Source: Fodinibacter sp963730365
Lineage (GTDB): Bacteria > Actinomycetota > Actinomycetes > Actinomycetales > Dermatophilaceae
Reading direction: 5' to 3'
Length of the DNA: 64,000 bases
NCBI GenBank assembly: GCA_963730365.1
Contig: CAVSRM010000003.1
Coordinates: forward strand, 62,001-126,000
Shown: positions 55,056 to 63,477 of the stretch, piece after piece
Layout of the letters: every line of letters starts with the position of its first letter
How positions within the stretch are numbered: position 1 is the first letter of the stretch
Made by a program: the position numbers and the translations under genes
Notes under the pieces: generated by a model
Seen by the model: only the letters and a program-made list of their open reading frames with translations
The model's database searches: none
What the model was told of the DNA's origin: nothing

Positions 55056-56562
55056 ACCAGGGGGTCGGGTCGACCTCCTCCATGGTCTGCTCCGGGGTGA
55101 GCATGGGAGCGTCCTCGTCCTCGAAGTTCTTCCAGCCCAGCCAGACGCCCTCCGGCAGGTCCTTCTTCAGCGCCCGCCAGGTCGCCTGCTTGTCCCCCTG
55201 ACCACCCTGACCGTCCGCGTGCACGAGCCACTGGACCTCGTCCAGCGAGGTGTCCAGGCGCTCCCGGTCGCGGACCATCGAGGTGCGGAACTGGTGGAGG
55301 GTGAGCACCTTCGGCGGCAGGTCGTGGGTGCGGACGAGCTCGGCGAGCCAGGCGCCGACGGCGTTGACCTCGGCGATGCCCACCGAGCCGATCTGCTCGA
55401 TGTGCTTCTGGCCGGGCTTCAGGCGCCACTCCGGGTCGAGCGCCAGACCGACCCAGGGCCGACGCAGGAGCGGCTCGTAGGTCCTGGCCTGGGTCAGGAA
55501 GTCGCTGCGGCCGGGCTGGAGGTCCAGCACGACGTACGTCCCCGACTCCTCGGCGGCCTCCACCCAGGGCAGCAGCACGTCGACGGGGGTCCTGCGGGAG
55601 TACGTCCCGTCCGGCATCGGTGACGCGGCGGCGACCGTCGCGATCAGCTCGAACGCCGGGATGACCGTCGTGTCCGTGAGGCCGGCGTACTCCTCGGCGA
55701 GCCGGCTGACCCGCTGCACGCTCTTGCCGGGCGACTGCTCCCCGAGCATCCCCAGAGCCCCCGTGCTGGGGTGCCCGTACAGCGCGACCATCCGACGGCC
55801 GGGGAAGGGGAGGAGCCCTCCACCGGGCAGGTCAGTCGCTCGTCGCGCGGTGCGCACCCGGGTGGCCATCCGCTCGCTCGGACCGACGTCGTCACCCACG
55901 GCCAGGACAGGGGCCTCCATCGCCCCCACGAGGGCCTCGCGGCTGGCCTCGTCGCGGCGGGGGTCGGCGTCGGTGACCGGCACCACCACGGCCCCGGTGA
56001 GGGCCAGGAGGGGCCCGAGCACGCTCGGCAGCTCGGCCCCCTGCTGGAGCAGGACGACCGCCGACCCGTCGTCCGCTTCCCGGGGCAGCCCGGGAAGCTC
56101 CGGCAGGTCCGCGACGGGGCCGCCCTCGACCACCTCACGGTCGCCGAGGGCGTCAGGCGACGATGTCTCGGCAGGGGCCCCGGCGGCGTAGCCGATGACC
56201 GTTCGTGTCTGCAGCCGGTCCAGCTCGGCCAGCAGGTCAGGGCCCTGCACGAGCAGCGGGAGCCCGAGGGCGCGTGCTGCCGCGTCGGCCGCCGCCAGGC
56301 TCCCGGCATCGGGGGTCGACACCACCGCCGCGGTCGAGCGATCGAGGACGGCCTCGGATGCCGCGACGCTCGGCTCGACGCCGCCGTCGATCGTGGCGAC
56401 GGCGCCGTCGGCGCGAGGCACCACCTCGTGGTCGGGGGGCGGCACGGCCGTCCCGTCCTCCGAGGTGACGAGCGGACCCGTGCAGGCCGAGGTCGTGACG
56501 CCCACGCCCGCCACGAGGACGGCAGTGCGCAGGAGGTCGCGGCGCGCGAACGGGTGAGACAT
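55039..56562 (-). CDS. Tat-exported lipoprotein of unknown function
   Basis: The 507-aa protein begins with a twin-arginine signal (ARRDLLRT), a hydrophobic stretch and lipobox TSAC, so it should be exported folded and lipidated near Cys27. Residues 50-270 have repeated alpha/beta pattern (LGLPLLVQGPDLLAEL, VIGYAAG, PVLAVGDDV), reminiscent of cell-wall-binding-repeat-like folds. Residues 270-507 contain VVLDLQPGRSDF, VGLALDPEWRL and LTLHQF, a barrel-like arrangement with acidic strand ends. I cannot name the family. It is convergent with the YchJ-like gene. Confidence 0.75.
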   Translation of the reverse strand: MSHPFARRDLLRTAVLVAGVGVTTSACTGPLVTSEDGTAVPPPDHEVVPRADGAVATIDGGVEPSVAASEAVLDRSTAAVVSTPDAGSLAAADAAARALGLPLLVQGPDLLAELDRLQTRTVIGYAAGAPAETSSPDALGDREVVEGGPVADLPELPGLPREADDGSAVVLLQQGAELPSVLGPLLALTGAVVVPVTDADPRRDEASREALVGAMEAPVLAVGDDVGPSERMATRVRTARRATDLPGGGLLPFPGRRMVALYGHPSTGALGMLGEQSPGKSVQRVSRLAEEYAGLTDTTVIPAFELIATVAAASPMPDGTYSRRTPVDVLLPWVEAAEESGTYVVLDLQPGRSDFLTQARTYEPLLRRPWVGLALDPEWRLKPGQKHIEQIGSVGIAEVNAVGAWLAELVRTHDLPPKVLTLHQFRTSMVRDRERLDTSLDEVQWLVHADGQGGQGDKQATWRALKKDLPEGVWLGWKNFEDEDAPMLTPEQTMEEVDPTPWFISYQ

Positions 56563-56682
56563 GGATGCTCCGGCTCGTGAAAGGTGGTCGGCCCAACCTT
56601 GTCACGCCGGGCTCCGCCCACCGAGTCGCAGTGTCGGCCGACGTGGTGACACCGAGGACGCGGGGGTGATACCACGGAGCAC

Positions 56683-57399
56683 ATGTACCTCGAGAACCTC
56701 GCGATCGACGCAGTGGACCCGCAGCGGCTCGGGCGGTTCTGGGAGGCGTTGCTCGGGTCGACGACGCTGAACGACTCGCCGGAGCTCTTCGAGACGCGGG
56801 TCTCGGTGCCTGACGGACCGTCGGTCGACCTGTGCTTCCCCCGCGTCCCGGAGCCCGCCACCCTCCATCCCCGCCTGCACCTGGACCTCCGCGGGGGTGA
56901 GCGCCAGGCGGAGGTCGTGGACGCGGCCCTCGCGCTGGGTGCCACGCCCCGCGACATCAGCCAGGGCCGGGTGCCGTGGGTCGTGCTGGCGGATCCGGAG
57001 GGGAACCCTTTCTGTGTCATGGAGGCTCGGCCGGAGTACGCCGCCTCGGGCCCCATCGCGGCTCTCCCGCTGGACAGCGCGGACCCCGCGCGCGACGCCG
57101 AGTTCTGGGCGGAGCTGACGGGGTGGGTCCCCGAGGCGACGAGCATGCCCGCCTCGTTGCGACACGCGTCCGGTCGCGGGCCGCTGCTCGAGCTGTGTTC
57201 AGAGGCGCGACCGAGGACCGGTGGCAAGAATCGGCTCCACCTCGACGTCCGGCTGGAGGGTGAGGACCCCGACGCGGTGGTCGCACGGGTGCTGGCCCTC
57301 GGCGGCCGTGAGGTCGATCACGGGTGGGGCGAGCTGCCGTGGCGGGTCGTCGCCGACCCCTCGGGGAACGAGCTGTGCCTGCTCCCGTCGCGGTCCTGA
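56683..57399 (+). CDS. VOC/glyoxalase-like protein, two domains
   Basis: The 238-aa protein contains two similar beta-alpha-beta halves. Each ends with the same type of segment: PWVVLADPEGNPFCVM near 102-117 and PWRVVADPSGNELCLL near 218-233. This is the actinobacterial glyoxalase-like VOC type found in resistance and dioxygenase-related proteins. The usual metal ligands are incomplete, so catalysis is doubtful and ligand binding is possible. CGGAG precedes the ATG. It is divergent from the Tat lipoprotein gene (120-bp gap). Confidence 0.82.
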   Translation: MYLENLAIDAVDPQRLGRFWEALLGSTTLNDSPELFETRVSVPDGPSVDLCFPRVPEPATLHPRLHLDLRGGERQAEVVDAALALGATPRDISQGRVPWVVLADPEGNPFCVMEARPEYAASGPIAALPLDSADPARDAEFWAELTGWVPEATSMPASLRHASGRGPLLELCSEARPRTGGKNRLHLDVRLEGEDPDAVVARVLALGGREVDHGWGELPWRVVADPSGNELCLLPSRS

Positions 57400-57405
57400 T
57401 CGCCA

Positions 57406-57432
57406 GGCCCCCTGCGACTCCGCGCGGGGGCC
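57406..57432. terminator. Terminator hairpin after the VOC gene
   Basis: GGCCCCC at 57406-57412 pairs with GGGGGCC at 57426-57432, with a further GCG-CGC pairing inside the 13-nt loop, eight bases after the stop. Confidence 0.6.
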
Positions 57433-57470
57433 CGCTCGAGAACCCGTTCGGATGCCGCCGTCCTCCTCCG

Positions 57471-57553
57471 TAGACTGGGCCGGTCCGTGGTCCGCCGGTC
57501 CCTGCGACCGGCGCCCGCGGCATCCACCCGAGTCCCGACCCGAAGGATCCTTT
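57471..57553 (+). promoter_or_regulatory. aspS promoter (TAGACT) and short leader
   Basis: TAGACT at 57471-57476 gives a leader of about 70 nt. It contains a 7-bp hairpin (57494-57500 with 57506-57512, 5-nt loop) and a GAAGGA ribosome site about seven bases before the GTG. No T-box elements are evident. Confidence 0.5.
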
Positions 57554-59362
57554 GTGCTTCGCACCCATGCCGCCGGCACCCTGCGCGCCGGCCACTCCGG
57601 CCAGACCGTCACCCTTACCGGGTGGGTGGCCAAGCGCCGTGACCACGGCGGAGTGGCGTTCATCGACCTGCGGGACGGCAGCGGCATCGTGCAGGTCGTG
57701 GCCCGCGACGAGGTGCTGACCGGCGCCGCGCACGACCTGCGCAGCGAGTACTGCGTGCAGGTCACCGGCGAGGTCACCGCCCGCGACGAGCGCAACGTCA
57801 ACCCCGACCTGCCCACCGGGGAGGTCGAGGTCGTCGCCTCCGACATCGAGGTGCTCAACCCGTCGGCGCCCCTGCCGTTCCAGCTGGACGAGCGCGTGAC
57901 GGTCGGCGAGGAGGCTCGCCTCAAGCACCGCTACCTCGACCTGCGCCGACCCGGACCCCAGTCCGCCGGTCATGCGATCCGGCTGCGCTCCAAGGTGAAC
58001 GCCGCGGCCCGCCGGGTCCTGGGCGACCGGGACTTCATCGAGATCGAGACCCCCACGCTGACGCGCTCCACCCCCGAGGGCGCGCGCGACTTCCTCGTGC
58101 CGGCTCGGCTGGCCCCCGGGAGCTGGTACGCCCTGCCGCAGAGCCCCCAGCTGTTCAAGCAGCTCCTCATGGTCGCGGGCATGGAGCGTTACTACCAGAT
58201 CGCCCGCTGCTACCGCGACGAGGACTTCCGCGCCGACCGCCAGCCGGAGTTCACCCAGCTCGACATCGAGATGAGCTTCGTCGAGCAGGACGACGTGATC
58301 GAGCTCGGCGAGGCACTCGTCAAGGAGATCTGGGCCCTCATCGGTGCCGACCTCCCGGTCCCCTTCGAGCGGATGACGTACGCGGAGGCGATGCGGCGCT
58401 TCGGCACCGACAAGCCCGACCTGCGCTTCGGTCTCGAGCTCGTCGAGTGCACCGACTACTTCGCTGACACCCCGTTCCGGGTCTTCCAGGCCGACTACGT
58501 CGGAGCCGTCGTCATGCCGGGGGGTGCCGGCCAGCCCCGCAAGCAGCTCGATGCCTGGCAGGACTGGGCCAAGCAGCGCGGCGCAAAGGGCCTGGCGTAC
58601 GTCCTCGTCCAGGAGGACGGAACCCTCACCGGCCCGGTCGCGAAGAACCTGTCCGAGTCCGAGCTGGCCGGGTTGGCGGCGCACGTCGCGGCCGAGCCCG
58701 GTGACTGCGTCTTCTTCGCCGCAGGCGCCCCGAAGGCCTCCCGCGCACTCCTGGGTGCGGCGCGCCTGGAGATCGGTCGGCGTGGTGGGCTCATCGACGA
58801 GTCGGCGTGGAGCTTCCTGTGGGTGCTCGACGCCCCGTTGTTCGAACCGGCCGCCGACGCCGTGGCCGCTGGTGACGTGGCCGTGGGCGGGGGCGCCTGG
58901 ACGGCGGTGCACCACGCTTTCACCTCCCCGAAGGCCGAGTTCATGGACACCTTCGACACCGACCCGGGCCCGGCGCTGGCCCACGCGTACGACCTGGTCT
59001 GCAACGGGAACGAGATCGGCGGGGGGTCGATCCGTATCCACCGCCGCGACGTGCAGGAGCGGGTCTTCGCCGTCATGGGGCTGAGCGCCGAGGAGGCCCA
59101 GGAGAAGTTCGGGTTCCTGCTGGACGCCTTCGCCTACGGGGCCCCGCCCCACGGCGGCATCGCCTTCGGGTGGGACCGCATCGTCATGCTGCTGGGCGGT
59201 TTCGAGAGCATCCGCGACGTCATCGCCTTCCCCAAGTCCGGAGGGGGCTACGACCCGCTGACCGAGGCGCCCGCACCCATCACGGCCGCGCAGCGCAAGG
59301 AGGCGGGCATCGACAGCACGCCCCCGGCGCCCGCGGCGTCCCCGGCGCAGCCCGACGCCTGA
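57554..59362 (+). CDS. aspS: Aspartyl-tRNA synthetase
   Basis: The 602-aa class IIb enzyme charges tRNA-Asp, and in many actinobacteria also tRNA-Asn for the GatCAB route. The N-terminal OB anticodon domain (GWVAKRRDHGGVAFIDLRD near 23-41) is followed by motif 1 (RSKVNAAARRVLGDRDFIEIETPTLT, split by the family turn), motif 2 (CYRDEDFRADRQPEFTQLD), a large GAD insertion, and motif 3 (GIAFGWDRIVMLL near 535). The GTG at 57554 follows GAAGGA. The frame upstream is a shadow. A proline/alanine-rich tail ends the protein. Confidence 0.96.
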   Translation: MLRTHAAGTLRAGHSGQTVTLTGWVAKRRDHGGVAFIDLRDGSGIVQVVARDEVLTGAAHDLRSEYCVQVTGEVTARDERNVNPDLPTGEVEVVASDIEVLNPSAPLPFQLDERVTVGEEARLKHRYLDLRRPGPQSAGHAIRLRSKVNAAARRVLGDRDFIEIETPTLTRSTPEGARDFLVPARLAPGSWYALPQSPQLFKQLLMVAGMERYYQIARCYRDEDFRADRQPEFTQLDIEMSFVEQDDVIELGEALVKEIWALIGADLPVPFERMTYAEAMRRFGTDKPDLRFGLELVECTDYFADTPFRVFQADYVGAVVMPGGAGQPRKQLDAWQDWAKQRGAKGLAYVLVQEDGTLTGPVAKNLSESELAGLAAHVAAEPGDCVFFAAGAPKASRALLGAARLEIGRRGGLIDESAWSFLWVLDAPLFEPAADAVAAGDVAVGGGAWTAVHHAFTSPKAEFMDTFDTDPGPALAHAYDLVCNGNEIGGGSIRIHRRDVQERVFAVMGLSAEEAQEKFGFLLDAFAYGAPPHGGIAFGWDRIVMLLGGFESIRDVIAFPKSGGGYDPLTEAPAPITAAQRKEAGIDSTPPAPAASPAQPDA

Positions 59363-59419
59363 CCCCGCACGGCCGACCCCTGACCCCCGCACGACCCGAC
59401 GACTGGCCCAGGCGTCGGG
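59351..59419. other. Long-range inverted repeat between aspS and the hydrolase gene
   Basis: CCCGACGCCTG at 59351-59361 is exactly complementary to CAGGCGTCGGG at 59409-59419, enclosing 47 bp. It covers the aspS stop and lies between two convergent genes, so it may be a bidirectional terminator. Confidence 0.35.
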
Positions 59420-59465
59420 CCTTCGCGGTCCCGGTCTCCGGCGGCCGGCCCAGCGGCGCTGCGGG

Positions 59466-60290
59466 TCAGCGGGTCAGGAACGCCAGCAGCGCTTCGGTGA
59501 ACTCGTTCGCGTGCGAGGTGTTGATGCCGTGCGGTCCGCCCGCGATGACGTGCAGCTCGCTGCCGGCGACCGCGTCGTGGGTGCGCTGACCGGAGACCTC
59601 GATCGGCACGATGCCGTCCGCGTCACCGTGCAGGACGAGCGTCGGGACGTCGACCTTCGCGAGGTCATCGGTGAAGTCCTCCACCCAGGACCGGATGCAC
59701 TCGGCTGCCGCGTGCACGTCGGCCTGGAGGGCCAGGGCCAGCGCGGCCTGCTGCTGCTCCTCGGTCACCTTCATCTCGCCGTCGGCCGTGAAGAAGTTCC
59801 TCGTGAACTGGTCGAGGAAGCCCGCCGGGTCGGCGCGGAGCTGGTCCTGCATCGCGGTCACGGTATCGAGGTCCAGGCCCCCGTCGGGGTGCGCGTCGTC
59901 CTTGAGCAGGCACGGCGGGATGGCGGCGGTGAAGGCGACGCTGTGCAGCCGGTCAGTCCCGTGGGTGCCGACGTAGCGGGCCACCTCGCCTCCGCCCATC
60001 GAGAAGCCCACGAGGCTCGCGTCGCGGAGGTCGAGCGAGGTGATGAGCGCATCGAGGTCGCTCGTCAGGGTGTCGTAGTCGTACGTCGAGTCGGCGCCGG
60101 GCTTGCCCGACTGCCCGAAGCCGCGACGGTCGTAGCGGATCACCCGCAGGCCGGCGGCCTCGAGGGCCGGCACCTGGTCTCCCCAGGACTGCCCGCTCAG
60201 CGGCCAGCCGTGGACGAGGACGACCGGTCGGCCCTCGCCCCCGGTGTCCTCGAAGTGGATGTCGACGGAACCATTGGTCACGGTGGGCAT
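59466..60290 (-). CDS. Alpha/beta hydrolase (non-heme haloperoxidase/esterase-like)
   Basis: The 274-aa protein has the alpha/beta hydrolase frame: HGWPLSGQSW near 28, the nucleophile elbow GFSMGG near 95-100 (Ser97), the catalytic Asp in LHGDADGIVP near 224, and the His in GGPHGINTSH near 253. The closest remembered group is cofactor-free haloperoxidases and esterases. The natural substrate is unknown. ATG at 60290 has AGGAG upstream, and a TACGGT -10 box lies at 60327-60332 (reverse strand). It is convergent with aspS. Confidence 0.88.
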   Translation of the reverse strand: MPTVTNGSVDIHFEDTGGEGRPVVLVHGWPLSGQSWGDQVPALEAAGLRVIRYDRRGFGQSGKPGADSTYDYDTLTSDLDALITSLDLRDASLVGFSMGGGEVARYVGTHGTDRLHSVAFTAAIPPCLLKDDAHPDGGLDLDTVTAMQDQLRADPAGFLDQFTRNFFTADGEMKVTEEQQQAALALALQADVHAAAECIRSWVEDFTDDLAKVDVPTLVLHGDADGIVPIEVSGQRTHDAVAGSELHVIAGGPHGINTSHANEFTEALLAFLTR

Positions 60291-60338
60291 GTCTGACCTC
60301 TCCTGGGTGTGTGGGCTCGTCCTCCCACCGTAGGCGCC

Positions 60339-61109
60339 TCAGCCGAACCAGCGACTGGTCCACTCCATCCCGGTTCTGAAACCCAGGCGGTGGTAGAGGC
60401 CGCGTGCTGGGGCGTTGTCGGCGAACATGCCGAGCACGCACGCGCCATGTGACTGCACGCCTCGGCGGGTCAGGTGGGCCGTGACGGCCGCGCCCCAGCC
60501 CTCGCCCCGTCGCTCGCGGGCGACGGCGATCCCTGCCAGCGTGGGGGTTCCCGCGGCGCCCGGCTCGCTGCAGCCGATCGCCACCAGGCTGTCGTCGAGG
60601 GGCTCGCGCACCGCCACCCAGTGCTGGCTCGGCCGGGCGAACGGCTGCCCGTGGGTGCGCGGGCTGTGCTCGTCGAGGAACGCCTGCGTCTCGTCGCGAC
60701 AGCCGGGAGGAAGGGGCGCCACGAGGTGCTCACCAACGACCTCCTCCGGTGCCGCCGTCGTCCACAACCAGTCCCAGTCCCCGCCTCGGGTGCCGAGGTC
60801 GAGCCGGGCCTGCACGACGTCGATGGTGCCGCGGGGCACGCTCAGGTGTCGGTTGCCGCCACCGGTGACCCACCCCCGCACTTCGGCGTCGGCGAGCAGG
60901 GCGGACAGACCCTCTGCGGTTCCGATCACGGCAGACCCGCGGATGCCGTGGTCCGAGCGCCGGTGGAACGCGACGGTCCATCCGGTCACCGACCTCGCGG
61001 CATACGCCGGCGCACGGAACCCGTCGCCGATGTCGAGGGTGAGGACGGGGTGGGGTCCGACCAGGTCGAGAACCTCTTGGAGGCTGCCCAGGGTCTGGAT
61101 GTCGCTCAC
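60339..61109 (-). CDS. GNAT-family N-acetyltransferase
   Basis: The C-terminal part of the 256-aa product is a GNAT fold: GIAVARERRGEGWGAAVTAHL near 196-216 is the acetyl-CoA loop, and NAPARGLYHRLGF near 235 is the closing motif. The N-terminal 110 residues (LTLDIGDGFRAPAYAARS) are a different, probably substrate-binding domain. Substrate is unknown. The GTG at 61109 overlaps the MMPL stop (GTGA), which supports it over the ATG at 61124. The two genes form an operon. Confidence 0.82.
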   Translation of the reverse strand: MSDIQTLGSLQEVLDLVGPHPVLTLDIGDGFRAPAYAARSVTGWTVAFHRRSDHGIRGSAVIGTAEGLSALLADAEVRGWVTGGGNRHLSVPRGTIDVVQARLDLGTRGGDWDWLWTTAAPEEVVGEHLVAPLPPGCRDETQAFLDEHSPRTHGQPFARPSQHWVAVREPLDDSLVAIGCSEPGAAGTPTLAGIAVARERRGEGWGAAVTAHLTRRGVQSHGACVLGMFADNAPARGLYHRLGFRTGMEWTSRWFG

Positions 61110-63310
61110 TCGGTGATTCCCCATCTGGCGTGAAGGCGGCGCAGCGGCGCCGGGGCCCACCAGTTCACCGAGCCCAGCACGGACATCGTGGCCGGGACCA
61201 GGAGCATCCGCACGAGGGTCGCGTCGATCGTGATGGCGAGCACGAGTGCCACGCCCATCTGCTTGAGGATGAGCAGGTCACCGGTGGCGAAGCCGGCGAA
61301 GACGATGACCATGAGCAGCGCCGCCGAGGTGATGATCCGGCCCGAGCGCTGCAGCCCCAGCGTGACCGCCGTCCTCGTGTCGTACCTCTGTTCGTGCAGC
61401 TCGACGATGCGGGAGAGGAGGAAGACCTCGTAGTCCATCGACAGCCCGAAGCCGAAGGCGATCACGAGCAGGGGGATCGTGTTCTCGATGGCTCCGGTCG
61501 AGGTGAACCGCAGCAGGGTCTCGAGGTGGGCGTCCTCGAAGATCCACACCGTGACGCCGAGGGCCGCACCGAGGGACAGCACGTTCATCACGAGGGCCTT
61601 GATCGGGATGACGACCGACCCGGTCATGAGGAACAGCAGGACGAGGGTGGCGAGCACGACGAAGCCGACCGCCCAGAGGGCGCGATCGGCCACGGTGGCC
61701 CTGAAGTCGACGATGCCCGAGGCCTGACCGACGACCCAGGACTCGAACGGCGGCCGGTCCGAGCGCAGTGAGTCGACCAGGGCCCGGGAGTCCTCGCCGG
61801 TGCCGGTGTCACCGGTCTGGAAGCCGACGCTGACGACGCCGTCCGCGAGGGTGCGGACGGGGTCGACGGACAGCACGCCCGGGAGGTCCGCCGCGGTGTC
61901 GGCCCAGGCCTGCACCTCCTCGACGGGTGCCCTCGACACGACGGCCACCTCGGCGCCGGAGAGCAGGGGGTATCCCTCGCGGAAGTCCTCGAAGAAGGTG
62001 CGCTCGGGTGCCCCCCGGGGCAGCAGCTCGGCGCCCGAGGAGGTGAGCTCGAGGCGCAGGGCGGGCAGGGCGAGCACGACGAGCACCGCGGAGACGGCGG
62101 TGATGACGAGCCAGGGCACCCGGTGCACCCGCTCGGCGAGGCGCGAGAACACCCCGACGTCGCCGGACACCTCGGTGCCCCGCCTGAGCAGTCGCCGGGC
62201 CCCGAGCCGGCAGAGCGCCGGGATGAGGGACAGGGCGACGGCGAGGGCGACGACGACGACCGAGACGCCGGCGGCGCTCACCGCCCGGATGAAGTCGATG
62301 TCGAGCACCATGAGGCCGGCCAGCGAGATCGCCACGGTGACGGCCGAGAAGACGACGGTGCGGCCGGCCCGGTGCATGGTGGCCTCGGTGGCCCGCACCA
62401 CCTGCTCCGTCGTGAGCTCCGAGGCGGGCGCTCCATCGAGCAGGGCGCGCAGCTCCTCACGGAACCTGCTGACCACGAGCAGGCCGTAGTCGATGCACAG
62501 TCCGAGCCCGAGCACGGTGACGACGTTGACGACAGAGGCGTCGAGCTCCAGGACGTAGGAGAAGGCCAGGAGCGAGGCGAGGGCGCCCGCGATCGAGGCG
62601 ATGGCGCCGAAGACGGGGAAGCCGGCGGCGAGGAAGCCGCCGAACACCACGACCATGACGAGGAAGCTCACGGGGAGGGCGATGCCCTCGCCGCGCTGGC
62701 CGTCGATCTTGACCTGCTCCACGATCCGGTCGACGAGCGTGCGCAGGCCACCACGTTCCGAGCCCGTCGCGCCGGAGTCCTCGACGAGCGCGTCGAAGAC
62801 CTCGTCGACCTGTGCCGTCGCCTCGGCCTCCTCAGCGGAGGTGACGGTGTCGTCGAAGGAAGCGACCGTCGCGAAGCCCCCCGACGCGGGGTCACCGTCG
62901 AGGACGAACTGGAGGGCCCGGTCACTGGTCGGTCCCTCGGGCACCACGAAGGGGTTGACCGCCGACTCGACGTGGTCGATCGCGAGGAGGGCGGCCACGG
63001 CATCCGCCCCGGCCTGTGCGACGGTCGGGTCGGAGAGGTCGACACCCTCGACGAGGAGGCTGTAGGTGCTGAACCCGCTGCCTCCGGCCTCGGTGAGGAT
63101 GTCGCGGCCCTGCTGGTTCTCGCCGTCGACGACGATCTCGCCGCTGTCGAGCCGGTCGAACAGCCCGGGGTTCCCGAAGGCGCCCAGGGCCGTGCCCAGG
63201 CCGGCGACGACGAAGACCACCCAGAACACGACGATGCTCCTGGCTCGTCGGGCCACGACCCCGCCCCACCGGGCGAGCAGGGAGCCGTCAGCCGGCGTGC
63301 TCGAGGTCAT
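61106..63310 (-). CDS. MMPL/RND-superfamily transporter
   Basis: The 734-aa protein has two repeats, each of a membrane helix, a large extracytoplasmic domain and a five-helix bundle. Both bundles carry the proton-relay motif in helix 4: CIDYGLLVV near 295 and SMDYEVFLL near 630. MMPL proteins export lipids, polyketides or drugs. Without a nearby lipid synthesis gene the substrate is unclear. The ORF is open upstream, but the ATG at 63310 gives the normal N terminus (RARSIVVFWVVFVVAG after a short cytosolic lead). Confidence 0.9.
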   Translation of the reverse strand: MTSSTPADGSLLARWGGVVARRARSIVVFWVVFVVAGLGTALGAFGNPGLFDRLDSGEIVVDGENQQGRDILTEAGGSGFSTYSLLVEGVDLSDPTVAQAGADAVAALLAIDHVESAVNPFVVPEGPTSDRALQFVLDGDPASGGFATVASFDDTVTSAEEAEATAQVDEVFDALVEDSGATGSERGGLRTLVDRIVEQVKIDGQRGEGIALPVSFLVMVVVFGGFLAAGFPVFGAIASIAGALASLLAFSYVLELDASVVNVVTVLGLGLCIDYGLLVVSRFREELRALLDGAPASELTTEQVVRATEATMHRAGRTVVFSAVTVAISLAGLMVLDIDFIRAVSAAGVSVVVVALAVALSLIPALCRLGARRLLRRGTEVSGDVGVFSRLAERVHRVPWLVITAVSAVLVVLALPALRLELTSSGAELLPRGAPERTFFEDFREGYPLLSGAEVAVVSRAPVEEVQAWADTAADLPGVLSVDPVRTLADGVVSVGFQTGDTGTGEDSRALVDSLRSDRPPFESWVVGQASGIVDFRATVADRALWAVGFVVLATLVLLFLMTGSVVIPIKALVMNVLSLGAALGVTVWIFEDAHLETLLRFTSTGAIENTIPLLVIAFGFGLSMDYEVFLLSRIVELHEQRYDTRTAVTLGLQRSGRIITSAALLMVIVFAGFATGDLLILKQMGVALVLAITIDATLVRMLLVPATMSVLGSVNWWAPAPLRRLHARWGITE

Positions 63311-63465
63311 GGCGCATAGCGTCCCACGAGGCCGTCGGCGAGATCCGAGGGGCGCCGTCGGTGGGGCGCCTCGGCCGGGCCGTGAGGAGTCCGCCCGGAC
63401 GGACGGGGTCCGTCGGCTCACCCGGTGGACCGAGGTGGGTGAGGAGCGACGTCGGTCCAGGTGGG

Positions 63466-63471
63466 TAGCCT
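63466..63471 (+). promoter_or_regulatory. rarA -10 box (TAGCCT), probably leaderless
   Basis: TAGCCT ends six bases before the GTG at 63478, the same geometry as hisD. The 167-bp region between the divergent MMPL and rarA genes holds no other clear element. Confidence 0.4.
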
Positions 63472-63477
63472 CGGTGG

